In this document: piece by piece, positions 63,101 to 64,000 of the stretch | How the letters are laid out: every line of letters starts with the position of its first letter | How positions within the stretch are numbered: position 1 is the first letter of the stretch | DNA from: Alitta virens | Lineage: Eukaryota; Annelida; Polychaeta; Phyllodocida; Nereididae | Length of the DNA stretch: 64,000 nt | Direction of reading: 5' to 3' | NCBI GenBank assembly: GCA_932294295.1 | Contig: OW028578.1 | Location: forward strand, 37,491,185-37,555,184 | Notes under the pieces: generated by a model | The model's database searches: none | Told to the model about the DNA's origin: nothing | What the model saw: only the letters and a program-made list of their open reading frames with translations | Translations under genes and position numbers: made by a program

Positions 63101-64000
63101 CACCTTCGACCAAGGCGTCGTGTGATCATCAGGCGAAGAATCCTCAGACGACCCAGAAGGCGAGTGATCATCAGGCGACGAATCGTGGTCATCAAGCGAC
63201 ACCGAAGGCCAAGACGCGTCATTAGGCGGAAAAGAATCATCCACTTGAGACGGCACCTTAGACCAAGGCGTCGTGTGATCATCAGGCAAAGAATCCTCAG
63301 ACGACCCAGAAGGCGAGTGATCATCAGGCGACGAATCGTGGTCATCAAGCGACACCGAAGGCCAAGACGTGTCATCAGGCGCAGAAGAATCATCCACTTG
63401 AAACGGCACCTTAGACCAAGGCGTCGTGTGATCATCAGGCGAAGAATCCTCAGACGACCCAGAAGGCGAGTGATCATCAGGCGACGAATCGTGGTCATCA
63501 AGCGACACCGAAAGCCAAGAAGCGTCATCAGGCGCAGAAGAATCATCCACTTGAGACGGCACCTTAGACCAAGGCGTCGTGTGATCATCAGGCGAAGAAT
63601 CCTCAGACGACCCAGAAGGCGAGTGATCATCAGGCGACGAATCGTGGTCATCAAGCGACACCGAAGGCCAAGACGCGTCATCAGGCGCAAAAGAATCATC
63701 CACTTGAGACGGCACCTTAGACCAAGGCGTCGTGTGATCATCAGGCGAAGAATCCTCAGACGACCCAGAAGGCGAGTGATCATCAGGCGACGAATCGTGG
63801 TCATCAAGCGACACCGAAGGCCAAGACGCGTCATCAGGCGCAGAAGAATCATCCACTTGAGACGGCACCTTGGACCAAGGCGTCGTGTGATCATCAGGCG
63901 AAGAATCCTCAGACGACCCAGAAGGCGAGTGATCATTAGGCGACGAATCGTGGTCATCAAGCGACACCGAAGGCCAAGACGCGTCATCAGGCGCAGAAGA
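39191..64000 (+). CDS. Giant secreted arginine-rich repeat protein, 3' incomplete
   Basis: One open frame of at least 8,270 codons with no stop to the window edge. It starts at ATG 39191, chosen because it is three bases after a splice acceptor and begins a signal peptide: basic MMRMR, hydrophobic core of about residues 7-22, likely cleavage after VAQA (residue 24). Then: Thr-rich segment (25-64); four two-Cys modules with Thr-rich linkers (65-310); about 30 Arg-rich two-Cys modules (320-1500); Cys-free Arg/His/Ile-rich stretch (to 1686); 129 full 51-residue units (1687 to the edge). Arg makes up about half of each unit. I recognise no family. A secreted structural or adhesive polycation is plausible; this is inference from signal peptide, repeats and charge. 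C-terminus unknown. Confidence 0.85.
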   Translation, partial: MMRMRTVVFNIGAILALCILVAQAKTTTKTHKDGTVEESTTTVVDGGTTEVHDGSTTTVVHGSTEEIIEGGIVVKTADGWKACNTKFKGLKQQFCIKHYKERYAVKLKGGSHGGTTSSSSVTTTVVQGGSEEIIEGDIVVKHADGWKACLKKFTGPKQQLCIKHYKERYAIKVKGGSKGTSTNSTTTSNTTEIIEGGIVVETVDGWKACKTKFQDDKVALCIKHYKDRYAAKLNGGKTTTTHTTTETTETTVITTEFQETIEGGIIVSTPDGWKKCGTKFTGLRRRRCIRHYRRQYAIKIRQQIRAIKRRKISVKHNEYDYLLWVSRRRDYRRRCKRLMGHYRRACFRRYNRRFGHRYSFRRWKTIRSKYWAGCLKLHGHSRRACFRRYGRHFGRPQGFGWWYKRRLSYRKHCLKLRGKPRRACLTRLRLRLGKRRGYWRYLTRRRNYRRSCMKRKGASRKLCFTRWRRTYGKRITYYTWLKRIKGYRRNCLRFRGVRRRMCLRQYRIRFGKRRYYRLWLRRRSIYRRRCLRLKGGRKSKCINRWQKTFGKSVAYARWRKLRLHFWKHCSTLSGRNKRQCLFLYHRRFGIKHGYGRWKSLRHNYRQHCLRLRGHLRRLCLVRWRKRFGKSLRYQRFVRRIHRYRQQCLRHRIKRNRSMCLIRWKVKYSRRTVYMRWLGYRRRYRHHCLRLKGRPRKICLKKFKRRYGKHIRTYYLWLWHRYKYSKNCNGLRGNARRVCFRRYKIRFGGRKYYRYWLLHRLRYRRRCMQLPGPRKSKCITLWTKRFGKKRLHYGRWLILRRKKRITCMKFKGKKRRSCLRIYFRYYGWRRGYGYWLIKRRIFRKKCRVYNGARRRACIRHVRKVYGRRVRYRLWLRRVRLYRKRCQRQSGARRKICLSRWTRMYGRRRIYWKWLSVRRKYKRHCMRLKGKKKAVCLNFWRTNYHKRLSYVRYLGRRQRFWRRCHRLRGGRKTHCVWRWRVRFGSRKSYIHWISIRHGYRKRCLKLQGGHKAVCMKRNKKRFGKSLKYYIWLKSRGKYRRRCLRLSGHRQKRCLYLWRRRYLIHRTYLIWLHKRISYKKRCLRLRISFNRRLCLRNWTRKYGKRKSYVIWLKTLRHTRRRCYRLNGWRRRRCLKLVKRRWLRPFGYRRWLKLRLRRRRQCLRYPTRSLRRRRCLLRWKKYFYRRKGYRHWVLRRKRFRRKCLRMRGHHRNHCLRIWKRKYSRTYRSYVLYKRRRHLAKNRCLRLRGLWRKRCFRNWRRHYLIHRTNNRYVWLRRAYRRKCYRYRGHRRTRCLRSFSRRFGKQTHLLRWLRLSRIYRNRCFRLRGARRSHCLHRNRLRYGHRRAYLTWLTRRRRYKLRCLRYTGHLRQRCLRRWRRHFFRRGTYTLWWSRRLIIRKRCLRLRGRTRSHCLRRWRIRYAKRKVIYRKRYRPRPGRFVLKKHLRYRRRCLRLHGRRRRVCIRHYRIYHRRYLLRQMRARLHHRRKLCNQLRGRRSKHRCLRKYGIYYRRYLHSKQQQLRRRRLQIKHTRRYGRRMLNKLYRTHHQQSRHPQSHSNLRRVIRVLRLQISRRRHQMQQMRRRIIHLQRHRMSRQIIKLYERRLHYYRRKLKHLRHTMVQHRRKHVSRNIEYILRRTITKQKHIIRRLSSRISHIRRHHTNHRFQGVLKWKLRTQRIYIKRLKRLLRRRNRKNCIRSRRIIHLRRHLRPRRRVIIRRRILRRPRRRVIIRRRIVVIKRHRKPRRVIRRRRIIHLRRHLRPRRRVIIRRRILRRPRRRVIIRRRIVVIKRHRRSRRVIRRRRIIHLRRHLRPRRRVIIRQRILRRPRKRVIIRRRIVVIKRHRRPRRVIRRRRIIHLRRHLRPRRRVIIRRRILRRPRRRVIIRRRIVVIKRHRRPRRVIRRKRIIHLRRHLRPRHRVIIRRRILRGPRRRVIIRRRIVVIKRHRRPRRVIRRRRILHLRRHLRPRRRVIIRRRILRRPRRRVIIRRRIVVIKRHQRPRRVIRRRRIIHLRRHLRPRRRVIIRRRILRGPRRRVIIRRRIVVIKRHRRPRRVIRRRRIIHLRRHLRPRRRVIIRRKILRRPRRRVIIRRRIVVIKRHRRPRRVIRRKRIIHLRRHLRTRRRVIIRQRILRRPRRRVIIRRRIMIIKRHQRPRRVIRRRRIIHLRRHFRPRRRVIIRRRILRRPRRRVIIRRPIVVIKRHRKPRRVIRRRRIIHLRRHLRPRRRVIIKRRILRRPRRRVIIRRRIVVIKRHRKPRRVIRRRRIIHLRRHLRPRRRVIIRQRILRRPRRRVIIRRRIVVIKRHRRPRRVIRRRRIIHLRRHLRPRRRVIIRRRILRRPRRRVIIRRRIVVIKRHRRPRRVIRRRRIIHLRRHLRPRRRVIIRRRILRRPRRRVIIRRRIVVIKRHRRPRRVIRRRRIIHLRRHLRPRRRVIIRRRILRRPRRRVIIRRRIVVIKRHRKPRRVIRRRRIIHLRRHLRPRRRVIIRRRILRRPRRRVIIRRRIVVIKRHRRPRRVIRRKRIIHLRRHLRPRRRVIIRRRILRRPRRRVIIRRRIVVIKRHRRPRRVIRRRRIIHLRRHLRPRRRVIIRRRILRRPRRRVIIRRRIVVIKRHRRPRRVIRRKRIIHLRRHLRPRRRVIIRRRILRRPRRRVIIRRRIMVIKRHRRPRRVIRRRRIIHLRRHLRPRRRVIIRRRILRRPRRRVIIRRRIVVIKRHRKPRRVIRRRRIIHLRRHLRPRRRVIIRRRILRRPRRRVIIRRRIVVIKRHRRPRRVIRRKRIIHLRRHLRPRRRVIIRRRILRRPRRRVIIRRRIVVIKRHRRPRRVIRRRRIIHLRRHLRPRRRVIIRRRILRRPRRRVIIRRQIVVIKRHRRPRRVIRRKRIIHLRRHLRPRRRVIIRRRILRRPRRLVIIRRRIVVIKRHRRPRRVIRRRRIIHLRRHLRPRSRVIIRRRILRRPRRRVIIRRRIVVIKRHRKPRRVIRRRRIIHLRRHLRPRRRVIIRRRILRRPRRRVIIRRGIVVIKRHRRPRRVIRRRRIIHLRRHLRPRRRVIIRRRILRRPRRRVIIRRRIVVIKRHRRPRRVIRRRRIIHLRRHLRPRRRVIIRRRILRRPRRRVIIRRRIVVIKRHRKPRRVIRRRRIIHLRRHLRPRRRVIIKRRILRRPRRRVIIRRRIVVIKRHRKPRRVIRRRRIIHLRRHLRPRRRVIIRQRILRRPRRRVIIRRRIVVIKRHRRPRRVIRRRRIIHLRRHLRPRRRVIIRRRILRRPRRRVIIRRRIVVIKRHRKPRRVIRRRRIIHLRRHLRPRRRVIIRRRILRRPRRRVIIRRRNVVIKRHRRPRRVIRRRRIIHLRRHLRPRRRVIIRRRILRRPRRRVIIRRGIVVIKRHRRPRRVIRRRRIIHLRRHLRPRRRVIIRRRILRRPRRRVIIRRRIVVIKRHRRPRRVIRRRRIIHLRRHLRPRRRVIIRRRILRRPRRRVIIRRRIVVIKRHRKPRRVIRRRRIIHLRRHLRPRRRVIIKRRILRRPRRRVIIRRRIVVIKRHRKPRRVIRRRRIIHLRRHLRPRRRVIIRQRILRRPRRRVIIRRRIVVIKRHRRPRRVIRRRRIIHLRRHLRPRRRVIIRRRILRRPRRRVIIRRRIVVIKRHRKPRRVIRRRRIIHLRRHLRPRRRVIIRRRILRRPRRRVIIRRRIVVIKRHRRPRRVIRRRRIIHLRRHLRPRRRVIIRRRILRRSRRRVIIRRRIVVIKRHRRPRRVIRRRRIIHLRRHLRPRRRVIIRRRILRRPRRRVIIRRRIVVIKRHRKPRRVIRRRRIIHLRRHLRPRRRVIIKRRILRRPRRRVIIRRRIVVIKRHRKPRHVIRRRRIIHLRRHLRPRRRVIIRQRILRRPRRRVIIRRRIVVIKRHRRPRRVIRRRRIIHLKRHLRPRRRVIIRRRILRRPRRRVIIRRRIVVIKRHRKPRRVIRRRRIIHLRRHLRPRRRVIIRRRILRRPRRRVIIRRRIVVIKRHRRPRRVIRRKRIIHLRRHLRPRRRVIIRQRILRRPRRRVIIRRRIVVIKRHRRPRRVIRRRRIIHLRRHLRPRRRVIIRRRILRRPRRRVIIRRRIVVIKRHRRPRRVIRRRRIIHLRRHLRPRRRVIIRRRIVRRPRRRVIIRRRIMVIKRHRRPRRVIRRKRIIHLRRHLRPRRRVIIRRRILRRPRRRVIIRRRIVVIKRHRKPRRVIRRRRIIHLRRHLRPRRRVIIKRRILRRPRRRVIIRRRIVVIKRHRKPRRVIRRRRIIHLRRHLRPRRRVIIRQRILRRPRRRVIIRRRIVVIKRHRRPRRVIRRRRIIHLRRHLRPRRRVIIRRRILRRPRRRVIIRRRIVVIKRHRKPRRVIRRRRIIHLRRHLRPRRRVIIRRRILRRPRRRVIIRRRIVVIKRHRRPRRVIRRRRIIHLRRHLRPRRRVIIRRRILRRSRRRVIIRRRIVVIKRHRRPRRVIRRRRIIHLRRHLRPRRRVIIRRRILRRPRRRVIIRRRIVVIKRHRRPRRVIRRRRIIHLRRHLRPRRRVIIRRRILRRPRRRVIIRRRIMVIKRHRRPRRVIRRKRIIHLRRHLRPRRRVIIRRRILRRPRRRVIIRRRIVVIKRHRKPRRVIRRRRIIHLRRHLRPRRRVIIRRRILRRPRRRVIIRRRIVVIKRHRRPRRVIRRKRIIHLRRHLRPRRRVIIRRRILRRPRRRVIIRRRIVVIKRHRRPRRVIRRKRIIDLRRHLRPRRRVIIRRRILRRPRRRVIIRRRIMVIKRHRRPRRVIRRRRIIHLRRHLRPRRRVIIRRRILRRPRRRVIIRRRMVVIKRHRKPRRVIRRRRIIHLRRHLRPRRRVIIRRRILRRPRRRVIIRRRIVVIKRHRRPRRVIRRKRIIHLRQHLRPRRRVIIRQRILRRPRRRVIIRRRIVVIKRHRRPRRVIRRRRIIHLKRHLRPRRRVIIRRRILRRPRRRVIIRRRIVVIKRHRKPRSVIRRRRIIHLRRHLRPRRRVIIRRRILRRPRRRVIIRRRIVVIKRHRRPRRVIRRKRIIHLRRHLRPRRRVIIRRRILRRPRRRVIIRRRIVVIKRHRRPRRVIRRRRIIHLRRHLGPRRRVIIRRRILRRPRRRVIIRRRIVVIKRHRRPRRVIRRRRIIHLRRHLRPRRRVIIRRRILRRPRRRVIIRRRIMVIKRHRRPRRVIRRKRIIHLRRHLRPRRRVIIRRKILRRPRRRVIIRRRIVVIKRHRKPRRVIRRRRIIHLRRHLRPRRRVIIRRRILRRPRRRVIIRRRIVVIKRHRRPRRVIRRKRIIHLRRLLRPRRRVIIRRRILRRPRRRVIIRRRIVVIKRHRRPRRVIRRRRIIHLRRHLRPRRRVIIRRRILRRPRRRVIIRRRIVVIKRHRRPRRVIRRKRIIHLRRHLRPRRRVIIRRRILRRPRRRVIIRRRIMVIKRHRRPRRVIRRRRIIHLRRHLRPRRRVIIRGRILRRPRRRVIIRRRIVVIKRHRKPRRVIRRRRIIHLRRHLRPRRRVIIRRRILRRPRRRVIIRRRIVVIKRHRRPRRVIRRKRIIHLRRHLRPRRRVIIRRRILRRPRRRVIIRRRIVVIKRHRRPRRVIRRRRIIHLRRHLRPRRRVIIRRRILRRPRRRVIIRRRIVVIKRHRRPRRVIRRKRIIHLRGHLRPRRRVIIRRRILRRPRRLVIIRRRIVVIKRHRRPRRVIRRRRIIHLRRHLRPRRRVIIRRRILRRPRRRVIIRRRIVVIKRHRRPRRVIRRKRIIHLRRHLRPRRRVIMRRRILRRPRRRVIIRRRIMVIKRHRRPRRVIRRRRIIHLRRHLRPRRRVIIRRRILRRPRRRVIIRRRIMVIKRHRRPRRVIRRRRIIHLRRHLRPRSRVIIRRRILRRPRRRVIIRRRIVVIKRHRRPRRVIRRKRIIHLRRHLRPRRRVIIRRRILRRPRRRVIIRRRILVIKRHRRPRRVIRRRRIIHLRRHLRPRRRVIIRRRILRRPRRRVIIRRRIMVIKRHRRPRRVIRRKRIIHLRRHLRPRRRVIIRRRILRRPRRRVIIRRRIMVIKRHRRPRRVIRRKRIIHLRRHLRPRRRVIIRRRILRQPRRRVIIRRRIVVIKRHRKPRRVIRRRRIIHLRRHLRPRRRVIIRRRILRRPRRRVIIRRRILVIKRHRRPRRVIRRRRIIHLRRHLRPRRRVIIRRRILRRPRRRVIIRRRIMVIKRHRRPRRVIRRKRIIHLRRHLRPRRRVIIRRRILRRPRRRVIIRRRIVVIKRHRRPRRVIRRKRIIHLRRHLRPRRRVIMRRRILRRPRRRVIIRRRIMVIKRHRRPRRVIRRRRIIHLRRHLRPRRRVIIRRRILRRPRRRVIIRRRIMVIKRHRRPRRVIRRRRIIHLRRHLRPRSRVIIRRRILRRPRRRVIIRRRIVVIKRHRRPRRVIRRKRIIHLRRHLRPRRRVIIRRRILRRPRRRVIIRRRILVIKRHRRPRRVIRRRRIIHLRRHLRPRRRVIIRRRILRRPRRRVIIRRRIMVIKRHRRPRRVIRRKRIIHLRRHLRPRRRVIIRRRILRRPRRRVIIRRRIMVIKRHRRPRRVIRRKRIIHLRRHLRPRRRVIIRRRILRRPRRRVIIRRRIVVIKRHRKPRRVIRRRRIIHLRRHLRPRRRVIIRRRILRRPRRRVIIRRRILVIKRHRRPRRVIRRRRIIHLRRHLRPRRRVIIRRRILRRPRRRVIIRRRIMVIKRHRRPRRVIRRKRIIHLRRHLRPRRRVIIRRRILRRPRRRVIIRRRIVVIKRHRRPIRVIRRKRIIHLRRHLRPRRRVIIRRRILRRHRRRVIIRRRIVVIKRHRKPRRVIRRKRIIHLRRHLRPRRRVIIRRRILRRPRRRVIIRRRIVVIKRHRRPRRVIRRKRIIHLRRHLRPRRRVIIRRRILRRPRRRVIIRRRIVVIKRHRRPIRVIRRKRIIHLRRHLRPRRRVIIRRRILRRPRRRVIIRRRIVVIKRHRKPRRVIRRRRIIHLRRHLRPRRRVIIKRRILRRPRRRVIIRRRIVVIKRHRKPRHVIRRRRIIHLRRHLRPRRRVIIRQRILRRPRRRVIIRRRIVVIKRHRRPRRVIRRRRIIHLKRHLRPRRRVIIRRRILRRPRRRVIIRRRIVVIKRHRKPRRVIRRRRIIHLRRHLRPRRRVIIRRRILRRPRRRVIIRRRIVVIKRHRRPRRVIRRKRIIHLRRHLRPRRRVIIRQRILRRPRRRVIIRRRIVVIKRHRRPRRVIRRRRIIHLRRHLRPRRRVIIRRRILRRPRRRVIIRRRIVVIKRHRRPRRVIRRRRIIHLRRHLRPRRRVIIRRRILRRPRRRVIIRRRIMVIKRHRRPRRVIRRKRIIHLRRHLRPRRRVIIRRRILRRPRRRVIIRRRIVVIKRHRKPRRVIRRRRIIHLRRHLRPRRRVIIKRRILRRPRRRVIIRRRIVVIKRHRKPRRVIRRRRIIHLRRHLRPRRRVIIRQRILRRPRRRVIIRRRIVVIKRHRRPRRVIRRRRIIHLRRHLRPRRRVIIRRRILRRPRRRVIIRRQIVVIKRHRKPRRVIRRRRIIHLRRHLRPRRRVIIRRRILRRPRRRVIIRRRIVVIKRHRRPRRVIRRRRIIHLRRHLRPRRRVIIRRRILRRSRRRVIIRRRIVVIKRHRRPRRVIRRRRIIHLRRHLRPRRRVIIRRRILRRPRRRVIIRRRIVVIKRHRRPRRVIRRRRIIHLRRHLRPRRRVIIRRRILRRPRRRVIIRRRIMVIKRHRRPRRVIRRKRIIHLRRHLRPRRRVIIRRRILRRPRRRVIIRRRIVVIKRHRKPRRVIRRRRIIHLRRHLRPRRRVIIRRRILRRPRRRVIIRRRIVVIKRHRRPRRVIRRKRIIHLRRHLRPRRRVIIRRRILRRPRRRVIIRRRIVVIKRHRRPRRVIRRKRIIDLRRHLRPRRRVIIRRRILRRPRRRVIIRRRIMVIKRHRRPRRVIRRRRIIHLRRHLRPRRRVIIRRRILRRPRRRVIIRRRMVVIKRHRKPRRVIRRRRIIHLRRHLRPRRRVIIRRRILRRPRRRVIIRRRIVVIKRHRRPRRVIRRKRIIHLRRHLRPRRRVIIRQRILRRPRRRVIIRRRIVVIKRHRRPRRVIRRRRIIHLKRHLRPRRRVIIRRRILRRPRRRVIIRRRIVVIKRHRKPRSVIRRRRIIHLRRHLRPRRRVIIRRRILRRPRRRVIIRRRIVVIKRHRRPRRVIRRKRIIHLRRHLRPRRRVIIRRRILRRPRRRVIIRRRIVVIKRHRRPRRVIRRRRIIHLRRHLGPRRRVIIRRRILRRPRRRVIIRRRIVVIKRHRRPRRVIRRRR
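39383..40120 (+). repeat. Four N-terminal two-cysteine modules with Thr-rich linkers
   Basis: Copies start at 39383, 39581, 39764 and 39965 (spacing 198, 183, 201 bp). Shared pattern: E-x-I-E-G-G/D-I-x-V, D-G-W-K-x-C, K-F, C-I-K-H-Y-K-x-R-Y-A, K. The two Cys are 11 residues apart (first pair Cys83 and Cys95). Linkers are Thr/Ser-rich (e.g. TTTTHTTTETTETT), potential O-glycosylation sites. The fourth copy is already Arg-rich (GLRRRRCIRHYRRQYAIK), a transition to the next region. Confidence 0.9.
40150..43715 (+). repeat. About 30 Arg-rich two-cysteine modules
   Basis: Divergent modules of about 38-41 residues with the pattern Y-R-x-x-C-L-R-L-x-G-x-x-R-x-x-C-x-x-x-W/Y-x-x-R-F/Y-G-K-R-x-x-Y-x-x-W-L. 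The Cys pair is spaced 10-11 residues, as in the N-terminal modules, and W/Y, G and the aromatic after the second Cys are retained. This indicates descent from the same module with Lys/Asn/Gln replaced by Arg. The last pair is at residues 1482 and 1494. Nucleotide-level similarity between neighbours is low, so these are old duplicates. Confidence 0.85.
43716..44248 (+). other. Cys-free Arg/His/Ile-rich linker region of the same frame
   Basis: No regular period. It includes RRIIHLQRHR at 43910-43939, which matches the RRIIHLRRHL segment of the 51-residue unit and is a likely remnant of the ancestral sequence. A single Cys (44246-44248) directly precedes the first unit. Confidence 0.7.
50580..54480. 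repeat. Block duplicated 62 units (9,486 bp) downstream at 60066-63966
   Basis: Private variants coincide at an offset of exactly 9,486 bp: CATCAAGCG at 50581/60067, AAGACATG at 50665/60151, GATCATTAGG near 51381/60867, TCGACT at 53295/62781. A few differences exist (near 51513/60999 and 52161/61647), so the copies are not identical. The second copy runs to the window edge. Confidence 0.85.
56150..59300. repeat. Higher-order repeat of 10 units (1,530 bp), about two copies
   Basis: Rare variants recur at exactly 1,530-bp spacing: ATCATCCATT at 56351 and 57881; TGATCATGAG at 56391 and 57921; CCTGGTCATC at 56911/58441 and 57523/59053. This marks a duplication of a 10-unit block. Confidence 0.85.

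Larger units (their letters stand above)
44249..64000 (+). repeat. Coding tandem array, 153-bp unit, 129 full copies in window
   Basis: The unit is exactly 153 bp (51 codons), so the frame is kept; starts run 44249, 44402, 44555 and on to 63986. Per consensus unit: 26 Arg, 10 Ile, 5 Val, 3 each His, Leu and Pro, 1 Lys; no Cys, acidic or aromatic residue. All six Arg codons occur in every unit. Inside each unit GTGATCATCAGGCGA-like sequence recurs three times (spacing 42, 54, 57 bp), giving RVII/RVI-RRR blocks separated by Pro. Copies differ at a few positions each. No indels that break phase occur across the whole array. It continues past the right edge. Confidence 0.97.

Noticed and set aside
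44543..63967. Minus-strand Asp/Ser/Pro-rich open frame of about 6,470 codons
   Set aside because: It is antisense to the Arg-rich frame, has no signal peptide or unique N-terminus in the window, meets a stop within the array near 44540, and the variation between copies changes its residues drastically. A 153-bp unit lacking a stop in a frame keeps that frame open by arithmetic.
44728..63987. Minus-strand Leu/Arg/Met-rich open frames (815 and about 5,600 codons)
   Set aside because: Second antisense shadow of the same array, stopped by ordinary unit variants (CATTCACTTGAG) that are silent in the plus frame.
44249..64000. CRISPR-like or non-coding satellite reading of the 153-bp array
   Set aside because: There are no unique spacers between repeats, the unit is a multiple of three, and it joins in frame to a 1,686-codon upstream coding region with a signal peptide.

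Overview
The window is metazoan nuclear DNA, most likely from a marine invertebrate. It is AT-rich and intron-bearing, with GT-AG splice signals and a TATA-box promoter, and it is littered with animal retrotransposons (LINE, DIRS-like, Gypsy, BEL/Pao) plus relics of transposase-like genes. I cannot fix the phylum. No rRNA, tRNA, CRISPR array or prokaryotic gene organisation was seen.

Layout. 1-2.7 kb: minus-strand LINE fragment (ORF1, endonuclease, start of RT). 3.3-7.9 kb: minus-strand decayed DIRS-like tyrosine-recombinase retrotransposon with a split terminal repeat. 8-15 kb: non-coding DNA holding a LINE 3' tail and diverged repeats. 15.2-19.0 kb: plus-strand four-exon gene of a transposase-like family, broken by two TGA codons. 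19.0-33.0 kb: a nest in which a complete Gypsy element (21401-28418, two 573-bp LTRs, CTAA target duplication) sits inside a minus-strand BEL/Pao element. To its right lies a 241-bp inverted repeat, identical by eye, enclosing a mosaic of pieces of the same BEL. 35.3-37.5 kb: minus-strand relic of a Mutator-like/DEDDh-exonuclease gene.

The main find is on the plus strand from 38.84 kb to the right edge: a TATA box, a short non-coding exon with a 3-codon upstream ORF, a 288-bp intron, and one open reading frame from 39191 past 64000 (at least 8,270 codons, no stop). It encodes a secreted, extremely arginine-rich protein. In order it has a signal peptide, a Thr-rich segment, four two-cysteine modules with Thr-rich linkers, about 30 Arg-rich two-cysteine modules, a Cys-free Arg-rich stretch, and 129 full copies of a 51-residue unit (153 bp) that is about half arginine. 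The frame joins the non-repetitive N-terminus to the array without interruption. I know no described family matching it. Long open frames on the minus strand of the array (Asp/Ser/Pro-rich or Leu/Arg-rich) are best read as shadows, because both are broken inside the array while the plus frame is not, and several recurrent differences between copies are silent or Arg-to-Lys only in the plus frame.

Across the transposon relics, nonsense codons are mostly TGA at positions where CGA is the likely ancestor, which suggests CpG-methylation decay. The CpG-dense array has escaped this or has been re-homogenised.
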